DNA from: Tubulanus polymorphus
Taxonomy: Eukaryota; Nemertea; Palaeonemertea; Tubulaniformes; Tubulanidae
Reading direction: 5' to 3'
Assembly: GCF_964204645.1 (NCBI RefSeq)
Contig: NC_134027.1
Coordinates: 5,382,485-5,446,484 of the forward strand
Length of the DNA: 64,000 nucleotides
In this document: positions 1-11,199 of the stretch, in pieces
Layout of the letters: each line of letters begins with the position of its first letter
How positions within the stretch are numbered: the first letter of the stretch is position 1
Position numbers and translations under genes: made by a program
The notes under the pieces: generated by a model
The model's input: the letters and a program-made list of their open reading frames with translations, nothing else
What the model was told of the DNA's origin: nothing
Databases searched by the model: none

Positions 1-1017
1 TCATTCCAAAACCTTTTTTACAGACTTCAGCAACTAAAATAACAGAAAATAGATTTCTTGTTGCCAAAGTATTGATTTCCCTGTAGGCTCTGGTAAGTGG
101 AGGTATTCTGTCAACAACATACCATCTCTTCCTATGTCACCCATTCCAATTATACCAATTGTTAAATCACGGAGCAGTCTTCTATCAGGAAATGAAACCC
201 TTAAAGTTGGGAAAGATAAAACACTAATATCGGTAGTCAACTTATTTCATATCCTACAAACATGTGTAATTCTTATGACATTACCATTCCTTTCTTTTTT
301 GAGCCTCCCACAAATGCAATGTTTTCAATTCATGCTGCAATATTTGTCCAACAATATTTTCAGCCATAGGGGGTCCTAATTTTCCAGACAGGCGGGTTAA
401 TACACATGATGGATATGGCTGTAAATTGAAAGATCATAGTATGAAGAGATTATCTTGAATAAGAATACAGTAAGTATGAATACATTTCAATGAATTTACT
501 ACTGGTAACTTACCTTAGATATATCAAGGCTATTTATAATACCATCCACGCCTGAAAACAAAAATTAAGTTAACCTTCCATGAAGCAAGAAATACAAAAA
601 AAATACAATTACACTTCTTGAGGAAGAGGATAAAGATTTAAACCTGCATATGTAGACTGCACCCATTTTAATAGAGGTAAACTTTGGGCAACAGATCCTG
701 GAAAGATTGGCGAGTCAACAATAAGAATTTCAGCATCTTTTAATTGCTTTATGCACTCGGTAGGTATTTCCACTGTGCCATTATTCACAACTACATCTAC
801 AAATATATCAAAAATAGAACAAATTCATGTTTTAAAAAGTCAATTGAAATACCGATTAAGGGTGGGGTCTAATTTGGTCTGGTCTACCAGAGAATAGGCT
901 TCACTTACTGTTAGTGGGTATATCTATAAAGTGTACGTTTGGTAGACATTTTGACAATGTCTCTATAAGTCGTCCGATTGATGACATCACATGCACAACT
1001 TTTCCAACAGAAGACAT
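1..1017 (-). CDS. D-isomer-specific 2-hydroxyacid dehydrogenase, 5' part (partial)
   Basis: Six exons can be joined in one frame on the minus strand: 909-1017 (ATG at 1017), 644-796, 514-551, 285-418, 123-199 and 1-33, where the gene runs out of the window. The product starts MSSVGKVVHV and includes a Rossmann glycine motif, GIIGMGDIGRD, followed by VAEVCKKGFGM, as in NAD(P)-dependent 2-hydroxyacid dehydrogenases such as glyoxylate/hydroxypyruvate reductases. These enzymes reduce 2-keto acids, usually in the cytosol. The catalytic Arg/Glu/His would lie in the missing 3' part, so the substrate cannot be named. The start lies about 510 bp from MRPL38 in a head-to-head arrangement. Family assignment is firm; the exact orthologue is not. 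Confidence 0.82.
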
Positions 1018-1528
1018 CTTGATTTCACAGGTGTATCACTTGACTGAGCATACACTAAACAAATTTACACCACAGTAAAACCTTCAAACAAATAAGTTCT
1101 TGTGAAGTGCAACAACCCCCTTGTTCATTTGAGCATGTATAAGCATGATATTATAAGATTTTTTTAAAGCTGAAAGTGAAGGCCTTATTATTTGGTTTGT
1201 TTGTTCACCATCATCACTTCAGACAGAATAACAGGTTTACAGCAAGCATGGCCAGAGGACCGCCCCCAACCAACAAGGACAAAGGTGACCAGTTCCACAC
1301 TTTTCTATTCTTTGAGTTTGTAACTAAAATAACCGATGACATCGCCTAACGACCAGTCCCTGGCTGAGAGAACTCATTCCCTGATACGGGTTTGATGTTT
1401 CTAGTACATACCAAACGTATTTTCGTCCTCAAAACAATCAAAGATCAAGTAGCCCGAGGAAGTATTATTAGTGAAACCACTAAACACGAGTACCATACGG
1501 TGCTGCCACCTTAGCGAGATCTAACAAC
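1018..1528. promoter_or_regulatory. Intergenic, probable bidirectional promoter (dehydrogenase / MRPL38)
   Basis: About 510 bp separate the two divergent start codons. I see no TATA box. A small ATG frame (1249-1350, starting MARGPPPTNKDK) lies on the plus strand but matches no family I know. The compact head-to-head layout suggests a shared promoter; this is inferred from position only. Confidence 0.4.
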
Positions 1529-3390
1529 ATGGCGGCCCCCATGGCATTCGCGGACCGACTATTCAAAGCAAAAACATGTCTTTATTCATTACGTTTCTAT
1601 CCAGTTAGACAGTTAAGAACATTTCAAAAAACCATTCAACCCATACCGACAGCTACTGAAAGTTTTGAGCAAAAGCAAGCAGGTAAAACTATCATCTAAA
1701 CGTAAACAAAAAATAGTACTAAAAATGCATCCATCGGGGTTATTGAAATGTGATAATTTCGGTTCGAATCCCAAAATGATGTAATCTTTTTCAGCTATGA
1801 ATGCAAAAGATGCAGAACTTGATGAAATAGTAGATATTGGATTACCTTGGAAAGGAGCCCCTGTTAGCAGTAAAGAGAGACAAATTTCATTGAAGAAGTT
1901 AAAATCGGATGTCGAGTTAGAACAACTGGCAAGAAACAAAGAATGTAAGCTTTAGTTTTAAAAATTTTGTAGGGCTTAGGTCATGTTGTTATATAGTTTT
2001 TCTCATCATGTAAGTGAAGCTGACACATACATGATTTTTTGGTATCCTATTTCAGTATTTTTACCTCTTGATGAAGTTGAACAAGACTGGCTACGTGAAG
2101 TTGGACCATTGCATATCCAGACTGTTGCAGAACATTATGGAATATTCAATGATTTGTATGGAGCGGCAAATTTCATACCACAGGTTCCCCTAAGTGTCAT
2201 GTTTGATTATGATGATTCGCTTGTTTCACCAGTTTTTATCGGGAATAGGATACCAGCACAAGAGGTAGATTGATAATCACGAACCTGCAGTAGAGTCTGT
2301 ATTTTCACCGAAATCAGTTAACTTCAAAAAACCTTTGTCCATCTTCATCTAGGCAGTTTCAGCTCCATATATATCATATGATGCAGCTGATAATTCATTA
2401 TGGACTCTAGTCATGACCTGTCCAGATGAGCATCTTCAACATCAAGATAAAGAGTATATACATTGGTTCATGTAAGTCTAAAAAACAAATGCTTTGACTA
2501 CTACTATATTACATGTAATTATTCATAGAGAAATCTTTGAAAGGTTTGTTTATTTTCCAGAGGGAATATTCCTGGATCTGATGTTAGTAAAGGGGAAGTA
2601 ATCTGTGATTATTTACAACCGATTCCAGCTCGTGGGACTGGTTTCCACAGATATGTCTTCGTACTTTACAAACAAGAGAAGAAGATTGATTTCAGCAAGG
2701 AAAAAAGACCTCAAGACTGGTATGTCCAACATTCAATTCAATGGAACATCATGAAAGTCAATTGTTTTGTTATGTCTCTCCATATATGTTTTTATAGTGT
2801 AAGTTTAAAGGAAAGAACATTTAGCACATTAGATTTCTACAGAGAACACCAAGATCATATGACTCCTGCTAGTTTGGCTTTCTTCCTAAGCGAATGGGAT
2901 CACAGTGTTCAGGATACGTTCAGGCATCAATTGGGTATGAATACATCTTGATATTTTGAGATTATTTTCATACACTTATTCTTAGCGGTTCATGATTGTT
3001 CACTTGATATTATAGGAATGAGAGACCCTGTATTTGAATATTGTTATCCAATAGAATATCACCCACCCCAAAGATATTACCCTAAGAAAGAACCATTTAA
3101 CAAGTAAGTAGCTAGTGATTCATCGGAATTATGCCCACGAGATATTATTTGTACTGATATCTATCTAATAACTTTGCATTTTTAGATACCTGGATTACTA
3201 TAGAGATCACAAAGAAATTGCTGAAGAAATTTTGAAGAAACGATTGAAAATGATTTCACCATTTGAGGATTACCCGAAAAGACTTAAATATCCAAACATA
3301 TTCCATGTCCCGAATCATGTACCTACGTGGAAAAAGGATGAACTAGCTAAAGAACGACTTAGATTGGGCAAATACAAAGATCTTCCTTGA
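1529..3390 (+). CDS. MRPL38: Mitochondrial large ribosomal subunit protein mL38
   Basis: Eight exons (1529-1682, 1795-1944, 2056-2264, 2353-2471, 2561-2719, 2798-2934, 3016-3103, 3186-3390) sum to 1221 nt, giving a complete 406-residue protein, slightly longer than the human protein. The N-terminus (MAAPMAFADRLFKAKTCLYS) is rich in basic and hydrophobic residues, as in a mitochondrial presequence. The central part contains the PEBP-like fold typical of mL38 (WTLVMTCPDEHL, then GNIPGSDVSKGEVICDYLQP and GTGFHRYVFVLYKQ). It is a structural component of the mitochondrial ribosome large subunit. The stop codon overlaps an AATAAA at 3390-3395, and a second AATAAA follows near 3444. It is tail to tail with INTS9, 351 bp away. 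Confidence 0.96.
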
Positions 3391-3741
3391 ATAAAAGAAT
3401 ATGCTCGTTAAACAATATGCTTTTTATGTACCAGTATGTAGACAATAAATAATTGAATTTGTTGATATTTAGTACATGAATGTTTGAATTTTGTTGCTTA
3501 AGCCTTTCTTTCCACTGCAAAACCATAAGAAGCAATATTTGATCTATAAAATATTTATTGACATTGTAATTAAATGCATTGAAATATTGCTTGATATACC
3601 GGAACATGTTGCTCATTTCGTTAAGTGACCATCAAGCAAGTACATATACATTCATTGCTCATAAAACTTCGTTCCTCATCTTTAGAAAATGGCAATGAAT
3701 AGGGTTCAGTTTCTTGGCATTTGTGAATCTGCACGCATTTG

Positions 3742-6700
3742 TCAAAGTTTATCCAGACATGCTAATAATGCATCACGTATTTTGATACGAGCGCTGTCTT
3801 CCCCATCACAGATTATATGCGTTGACCCATCTTCTATTCTTATCAAGCAATCTTCACTTGGCTGAAAAAAGTACGAAATGAAACAATAGGTTTAAAAGAG
3901 AAAAATATAGAACCTCTGTAATGCAGGTTTGAGAAGCAAGGTCTTACCAAATGCACGATATATCCATTTGGTTGACTATCTTCAACCTTGACATCAACAA
4001 TACCTTGCTGAAAACATAATTAAATGGTATATTTAATGAGAAGAGCTTAGCTTAGGAAATACCAGCGCATAAATGAATTGAAAATAAATTACCCTTCTCA
4101 GTGATTCTTTGAATTGATCGATATCAACATTTCCCCAGATATATGCCCTGGGGCGATCGCCACCCTTGAAGCTACCACCTTTCATCAAATTGGGTTTTGG
4201 TAATGGCTGAAATTAAATGGATTTTCATTAATGAGGGGACAACGTCAAGTGTACAAAGATGACTACAAGTTTTTATATGAAATGAAACTCACTTCCAACA
4301 GGTATTTGCCGTCTTTAACTTGCAAGTGACCCATAACATTTGCAACTGCCACCCCAGGCTTAACTTCTACTGGATTCAGATCAGCAGCGAGCTAGAATTT
4401 CGATATGACCTTTGTTAAGAAAATATACTAATTTCTTTTAATTTCTAATATGAAAAAATAGAGCCATTTTTACCTTCGGACTAATTTCAAGGCGTTCATA
4501 ACCTCTTCTGACTGGTAATGAAAGAAATGAATTCCTAATGAATGTTAAGGGTGGAGGATCCTAAAACGAAGAATGAGATCTAGGGTTTCAAGACGGCAAT
4601 TGATTAAAATCTCAATTATAGAATACAATGTACATACGAATTCAATAATGAGTTCAGAACGTTGAGGAAACATGGCTGGTGGCTTGGTATAACGCTCATT
4701 TGTGACTACAGACAATGGCTTCAACTCCTTGATCAACTTGTTAGCTTGTGAGTAGCTCAATGATGTATCGATTGGACAGTACGTAACCTATAAATACATT
4801 CAATTCTCATAATCTGCAGATAAGAAAACTAATGCATTTACTCTTATCCTTGAATACTTGCAGTACCTTCATGGCAAGCGGCTGATATGGAAGTAATGCT
4901 TCCAAATAAGGAAATTCTGGCTCTAAAAAATAAAATTAGAAAACGAAAATCATTTTCTTGAAAATAAGAATGACAGGACTTTCAACTTTGTTGAACTTTC
5001 AATTTTGTTGATCGTACCAGTGAAAACAATCATGTTGTTTGCTGTTTTCCCCCATAATTCCAAAAAATGCACTACTTCCCCAAAACGTAATGACGGATGT
5101 CCAGTAAAAACTACACAAGGCTGACGAAATTCTTTGCTTATGCCATCTGTAAGAGATTTATATATTTGCTATCACTAATTCCAATAATTTTGTGAGGTTA
5201 AGACTTCAGAATGAATTATCACAGAGACATACCATTGAGACTGGCGAAATGCCTCAATCTCCCAGACTTCACCAGCTACAAGAAATGCATCATTTGATTT
5301 ACTAAATAAATGTAAGACAGAAACAAATACACAGGAATTATCAACGAATACATACCTCTGCATGGGGGAATGGTGGCTCTGGTAGATAAACTTTATTCTG
5401 TTTTGAACTCGATAACCTGAAAGTGAGATATAATGAAAAAGCAAAAAGTAAAATGAGCCTTGGTCACTAAGATTCATCGCTGTCCTAAGCTTTCGTCACG
5501 TACCATTCTGCAAATATATTTGAATACGCCAGACTACTGTCAGCTTGTGAAGATATGAAGTACATCGGAATGTTTGACAAACCACAAGTATCCATGTGAA
5601 CGGATAAACATTCAAACAAATCAAATGTGACACCAGTCGGAAAGCATGGCACCAATACATTTCCACCAGTCCTTAATGTCAAAGCTTAAAATATCAAAAT
5701 TAATGTGAAAATGAATAGATAAATGGTTAGTATGTGTACTATTTTGAATACTATTTAAGGTGAAACATACTTATATTTACACAGAAATCTCGAATCATGG
5801 CATCAGGATTTTGAACTGGTGCCTGCGTCAAGCCAGATAAAATCAATATATCAGCATTCTTTAATGGCGGCTGTTCTAATGGCTAAAATGAATGAAAAAG
5901 CTACTGGGTATAGAAACGTTAGGATATCAAAATTACTAGCACGGTAAATTTTCTATTCTAAACCAACCTTTGGATGTGTGGTTAAAGTGGATGATCCTGA
6001 TAGATAAACAATCTGTAATAACATAAGTCTCATTGTGATTTTGTTTGAAGTCAATACAGGAACAATAAAGAATATCTAACAAAAGCTATACATGTATACC
6101 TTTTCGAATTCAGATTTGATGACCCAATTACAGCTACCTAGACAGTAACCAGAACTAACAGCTGTAACCTGCACTGCACCAAATACCGCCTGAAAAAAAA
6201 GATTGAGAAGATTATCTACAAAACTGTTACATATCTGTGGGAATCAAATTGTTTTGTTACCTACCAGTTTTTCATTGTAACCGATCATTTTCACTTTTGA
6301 CAAACATGCGTCAATATCGTGTTGATTATAGCACTGTTTCCATGATGAAATTTTAATCACGTCTCTCAGAGGTGGTGGAAGACATCTAAATCAGTAATAA
6401 CGTATTGGAAGAAAAGAACAATGAACGTTCAAATGCTGGAATATTTAAGGGTTCGTAGTTCTACCTGATAACTGAGTCATGTTTGAGGAGGGCGGCTGAT
6501 GGTTTTCCTGGACAGTCTTCTACAAAATGGACTAGTTCCTCCATCAACTGTCTGGAACAATCAAATCGGATGAATAACATTATTTCAATCCTCCCTTATA
6601 CAAAACTGATAGAAAGTTTTTTTTACAATGATACAATGTTACCTGCCAGCGGCATCAATTATTTACCTTCCTACTTGTAAGGTTGGCTCGGTAGCATAAA

Positions 6701-7659
6701 CTTGTCCATTGAATCCTGTATATTGGGTAATATATGGTAACGCTAGCATACATTGTGAGTTTGATATGAGAATGACATCCACCAGTGACAAATCAAATAA
6801 ACCAGTCTACAAATATCATAGATTACCGGTATACAGTTATAATAATATCTACCGGGTATGAATTTCAGTAAATACAAAATATATCCCGCCAAAAATACAT
6901 AAAGTACTAGTAATTATGTAATTCTGATAGGCCTACCAGTCATCATGATTGTTACCTCAGGGAAATGAAATTCTGGAATTGCATCCAAAAATACGCGTCC
7001 ATTCAGGTCTTTCAATGTCTAGAAAATCATATAAAAAAAATTGATAGTGTATAATAGATGCAATATATCTATCTTAGGAATGAAGAGTGCACAATAATAC
7101 ATGCATGTTTTACTAAGCGTACATTTCCAACTTTATCTGCAAGGGATCCTGGTGCTCTCCATGGCGGTACATTATCAAACTTTGCACTGAAGTTGAATGA
7201 AATCATTCGATATAAATAATATGAATATTCTCTTAATGCATGTTCGTTAGTGAATACAAAATGAAGAATACAATAATTTTCTAATTGGTCTGAATCCTCT
7301 AACTCAAGTTACCCCCATCCCAACTCTAGGTTGCTGTGGGATGATTAAACGCCCCTGACTCTGAGTTTCTAAAAATGATGCCATAACAAATACATTTCTG
7401 TGTTTCCAGGATTACCTTTTTGTTACAGGTTGTGGGATGAAATGCTGTAATGTTGACAAATCTAGAGAGCAATCTAACAAAATAGTTGTCCCTTTGAATG
7501 TCAGTATAAAACATGGTTTATTCGCATTTCCACTCAAACAATACTGAAAAGTGAAATAAATTCAAATGGACATAACTCAGCAATCACTTCCGAGAATCTT
7601 TAACCAAGGAATCTAGCTGAAAATGGTGAATTTGTTTCTGATATCTTACCAATTTCATA
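3742..7659 (-). CDS. INTS9: Integrator complex subunit 9
   Basis: About twenty exons on the minus strand encode a metallo-beta-lactamase/beta-CASP protein. The first coding exon is only nine bases (7651-7659, Met-Lys-Leu), followed by [25 protein letters not shown] (exon ending near 7414). Later exons carry [74 protein letters not shown], and [20 protein letters not shown]. The last exon (3742-3861) ends [15 protein letters not shown]9 pairs with INTS11 in the nuclear Integrator cleavage module that processes snRNA 3' ends and attenuates paused transcripts. As in other INTS9 proteins the HxHxDH zinc motif is absent (here SNSQCM), so it is the inactive partner. Some exon edges are approximate. 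Confidence 0.95.
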
Positions 7660-8844
7660 TTTCAGTACTACAGTATATAGCACAGAACAAAGTTGTTGAC
7701 ATCGATGTAACAAAATATACGCCCGTCTGATAGCGGCATCTGCAGGGCAACATCGCAATTATTAGCTCTACACGACAAAATTCGAATCATCAGCAGTCAA
7801 ACTTCGTCCTCTTTGAATTCGTTGTCCAAACCAGAAAATCAAACAACTAATCAAATTACTACAAATAAATTTATTTTAGATACATGAACAACATTTCTTT
7901 AAAACGAATCGCCTCAATGTAATAAGCAATTATTATAACGGATAAATAAAAGTACGATTCAGAATAAATTTGCTATTCTTTGTGGGACTGTACTGTAGGA
8001 AAAGAAATTTCCACGAAACCATAGAATATCATCGCATATAACTTAATTGAATTATATTTTGACGATCCATTCATAGCTTGAGCTATTAGATATCAATGGG
8101 TAGCCTTAGTCTGCTTTTTATTCAAGGCTGTATGTCGGAGTGAGTTTTGGGGTTTAACCACTAATGAATTTCCCACAATGGCAGAAGGCCGAAATATCTA
8201 AGGCTGCTTCTTGTAGTAGTGAGTCTAACTTATAGAGATTATATATATGTTACATCTTATTGGTCTAATGAATGAGAATTATTTGAATATTGTCTTGGTA
8301 ATATAGTGGTACCGATACTATATAATACATGTACATGTACTGCACTCTATCATTAAACAGTCTTGTCTATTATAATGCACAGAGGGACAATGGATGGTAT
8401 CAGGTCTTTTTTACTGTAATAGATATAATTACACTTAGTACGTTAAAAATGCAGCACCTTATTTACAATTAACTTTTTGAGAGGCAGCTGCAGTTGGTTT
8501 TACATTTCAATACCAGGTAGAACATGCGCAGATGTGAATAAACAAATAAAATATCATTAACAGCAATTTTATATTCAATGATGTAAAAGGAGATTTACAT
8601 GATGACAGTTGACCCGTCACAACCCTATTCTCAGAATTGGTTAAAAGCTGGTGTTACCATCATAATCATCAAACTACAGATCAACTGTGTTACTGGTACA
8701 TTAGCAGCATATTATACTTTAAAAGTTTTAAGCACAAAGAAATCATTCAATTTTCAAACTGCCAGTGAATAGGACGGAAATTGTGCATCACCAGCACTTA
8801 AAATCGTTTGAAAATCATAATTTTCGAGCGAATATGACGAGTCA
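7660..8844. other. Intergenic, no gene seen
   Basis: AT-rich DNA of about 1.2 kb between the INTS9 start and the C/EBP-gamma stop. It holds an ACATGTACATGTA run near 8330-8340 and should include the INTS9 promoter and the 3' UTR of the C/EBP-gamma-like gene. No long open frame or RNA gene is recognisable. Confidence 0.6.
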
Positions 8845-9207
8845 TTAGCTTTCCGACTCCGAAGACTCTGATTTAACCCCGACGACGGTGTATTCCCCGT
8901 GGTCGTTTTGCACGCCTATTTTATTGACGGGAACGTCACTAGCGCCGGCGTGAGCGCGAAATAAATCCCGTAAAATCTGTAACTCTTTCGACAGTATTTG
9001 CACTTTTTGTTCGAGTTTCGCGTTTTCCTCTTTAAGTTTAGTCACTTTTTCCATTGTTTCCTTGTATTTCGTGCGTGTCTTATCGCGACTACGTTTCACT
9101 GCCTCGTTATTTCGCTCGCGTCGTTTTCGATATTCGTCGGAATCTTTTTCCGGCTGTCGCCGCCGTTTCGTCGACGGTCCGTCGTCGCAGTTCCTCTTCG
9201 GAGGCAT
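8845..9207 (-). CDS. CEBPG: C/EBP-gamma-like bZIP transcription factor
   Basis: A single-exon frame of 120 residues. Residues 20-70 hold a C/EBP-type basic region (DSDEYRKRRERNNEAVKRSR) followed by a leucine zipper (KVTKLKEENAKLEQKVQILSKEL). There is no large activation domain; the short acidic tail ends KSESSESES. This matches C/EBP-gamma (150 residues in human), which heterodimerises with other C/EBPs and ATF4 and lacks its own activation domain. The glutamate in RNNEAV sits where other family members usually have a non-acidic residue. A TTATTACAG acceptor-like signal near 9236 suggests a non-coding first exon upstream. It is head to head with the C/EBP gene. Confidence 0.92.
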   Translation of the reverse strand: MPPKRNCDDGPSTKRRRQPEKDSDEYRKRRERNNEAVKRSRDKTRTKYKETMEKVTKLKEENAKLEQKVQILSKELQILRDLFRAHAGASDVPVNKIGVQNDHGEYTVVGVKSESSESES

Positions 9208-10545
9208 TTTCGCATATCAATCACTTGGCACCAACTGTAATAATGACAAGAAGAAAATTATAGATCATGAAATCGCAATAAAATTAACAGGGGCTCACTC
9301 ATTACATCAAGGGGTCCAAATTAAGGCTCCGATAAAAATCATATACAACACCAACAAACGTTTTTTTTTTTTAGGTAAAAAGATCACAAGACAGAAACTG
9401 TGTCTGATTTCTTGTGATACATGGTTGACTAACATTCAATTCAAAACCATACCAGAGTACCGAAGTCCAAGATTCACCAGATCGTGATGGAAAATAAAGT
9501 TATTCGTTAGACAACTGATGTGAAATGGTATTTGACTAAGGCGACAGGAGGTATTGCGTCATCACACAGACATTGCGCAAACCATCAACAACCTTTATTT
9601 CACTGATTTCACTTTAATTTCGAATGAACCTATAATTCAAATGACTTCAATATAAACTCCGTGTTAACTAGCGTGATTAAGCACCTCTTCTCAATTGGAT
9701 ATTCACCCGAAGCGCTGAAAATAAGCTTTAAATCCAGTTAAAATGTCTCAAAATTAACAAAAATGCAAATGCGGAAGTTATCCTTAATTTGCGCATGCGT
9801 ACATATAGTGACGCCTATTAGTTTCGAATCCCGCGAATTCATTCTAAATAAAAAATCGGTAATTTAGTAATTACATTAACTGACTGAGTTATATAATAAG
9901 AAATTATGGGCATGAAAATTCTATGTTTATGTCTTCGATGGAGTAAAACAAAAAATTCCCGAAGAGAATTCGAGGACGCGCACATTATTTTTCCCGCCAT
10001 TTAGTACGAGCCTAAACACGCTCAAAGGAAACCCTTAGTGCCACGTCACTTTCTATAAATAACATCCAATTGAAAACTGCGCATTGAATCATAACCTACA
10101 TATGGAAGCCACACCACACTGGATAAAATAGTGCCGCAAAAATCAACCACATTTGGAGTTAATACGAACATGCCATCTCCATCAATGTTTTAAATTCTTA
10201 TCTAACATTATAATCTAGAGGTTATCGCTTCATTCTGGGGAGCAAATGAGTTGTTTATTTTGGCGGGAAAGCACATGGTAACGTTGACGCGTATTGATAC
10301 ACAACAAGTCTGACAATGCGACGGATTCCACTCTGTCAGCAGAAATCGTCGCTGAATCGTCAATTGAAGCCAGAGCGTCCCGGGAGAAAGTTGATACTGC
10401 GGTTCGCTGCGACATTGTCATCTCGAATGATATTTTTCACGTTATTCTTGCGCTCGTTAGCGGCAAAGTTTCATTCAGTCGATCTCGTATAATCGGTTCT
10501 ACGCATTAGTTTTTCGCAGTTATTTCTAATTAACAAATTAAAAAA
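9208..10545. promoter_or_regulatory. Divergent C/EBP promoter region with C/EBP, NRF1, E2F and CRE-like sites
   Basis: Motifs seen: ATTGCGTCATCA at 9553-9564 (on the reverse strand TGATGACGCAAT, a C/EBP-ATF composite type); ATTGCGCAAA at 9572-9581 (near-perfect C/EBP palindrome); TGCGCATGCG near 9790-9799 (NRF1 type); TTTTCCCGCC near 9989 and TTTTGGCGGGAAA at 10258-10270 (E2F type); CCACGTCA at 10041-10048 (CRE/UPR-element type) and TATAAAT at 10053-10059, a plausible TATA box for the C/EBP gene. The two C/EBP-type sites suggest autoregulation or cross-regulation. Motif matches are direct; function is inferred. Confidence 0.5.
10275..10492 (+). promoter_or_regulatory. Upstream ORFs in the C/EBP leader
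   Basis: If transcription starts near the TATA-like box at 10053, the leader contains two ATG upstream frames: 10275-10313 (12 residues, MVTLTRIDTQQV) and 10316-10492 (58 residues, starting MRRIPLCQQK), both ending before the main ATG at 10546. Vertebrate C/EBP-alpha and -beta mRNAs use an upstream frame to set isoform ratio, so translational control is possible here. The transcription start has not been shown. Confidence 0.4.
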
Positions 10546-11199
10546 ATGGATTTGTACAACCAGCAAACAGACAGCAACATGTATGACGACTATGATATGA
10601 AAGTCGTCGCTCGACCGGACGATGACAATACAAACTTGGACGGGCAAGAGATGTCTATAGATATTTGTGATATACTCGATTACGTCAATCAGCACCAATT
10701 GGATCTATCGGGAAATTTCACGGCCGATGATGCAGTTCCAGGTCCGTCGCCAAACGCAATAAAAATCGAACCGCCCGCCGAACCCAAAATTTTGCAGCTC
10801 CAGCAACTTTGGAATCAGAATGATTATACCGATGATTATCTGGCCGTTCCGCAAACGGCAGCAACTGCCGTACCGACGACAGTTGGAGAAGCATCAACAG
10901 GTGTCGAGCGCCCGCAGAGATCGTCGGCAGCTCGCAAAAAGGTGATGGCCGTCGATAAGGAAAGCCCCGAATATAAGGAAAAGAGAAGGCGAAATAACGT
11001 TGCCGTCCGAAAGAGTCGCGACAAAGCAAAATATCGCCAAAATGAAACCGAGAGAAAGCTGAAATCTCTCCAGGACGAAAACGTCCTATTGAAAAAAAAG
11101 TTGGAGGGAAAGGATAATGAATTAGCAGCAATGCGTGGTCTGATCAACAGTTTGGGGTTGAATCTAACGGACAATTCGTCTCAAGTGTTTCCTAGTTAA
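10546..11199 (+). CDS. CEBP: CCAAT/enhancer-binding protein (C/EBP)
   Basis: An intronless 217-residue frame, as usual for C/EBP genes. Residues 140-202 form the bZIP: ESPEYKEKRRRNNVAVRKSR with DKAK after it is the near-invariant C/EBP basic region, followed by a zipper with leucines at LKSLQDENVLLKKKLEGKDNEL. The N-terminal half is acidic with aromatic residues, as in activation domains. At residues 72-77 the sequence IKIEPP fits the psi-K-x-E-P SUMO/synergy-control motif of vertebrate C/EBPs. It is a nuclear transcription factor, orthologous to the pre-duplication ancestor of C/EBP alpha/beta/delta/epsilon or close to it. Candidate poly(A) signals lie at 11712 and 13190. Confidence 0.94.
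   Translation: MDLYNQQTDSNMYDDYDMKVVARPDDDNTNLDGQEMSIDICDILDYVNQHQLDLSGNFTADDAVPGPSPNAIKIEPPAEPKILQLQQLWNQNDYTDDYLAVPQTAATAVPTTVGEASTGVERPQRSSAARKKVMAVDKESPEYKEKRRRNNVAVRKSRDKAKYRQNETERKLKSLQDENVLLKKKLEGKDNELAAMRGLINSLGLNLTDNSSQVFPS

Noticed and set aside
1740-1800. GGTTCGAATCCC as a tRNA T-loop
   Set aside because: The preceding 60 bases give no acceptor, D or anticodon arms.
9062-9487. 141-codon plus frame over C/EBP-gamma
   Set aside because: Shadow of the antisense bZIP gene running into the promoter.
10294-10509. 71-codon frame just before C/EBP as N-terminal extension
   Set aside because: It has no ATG start, stops before 10546 and is in the leader; only ATG upstream frames were kept.
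10718-11174. Antisense frames of 112 and 137 codons across C/EBP
   Set aside because: Shadows of the intronless C/EBP gene, with Arg/Phe-rich content.
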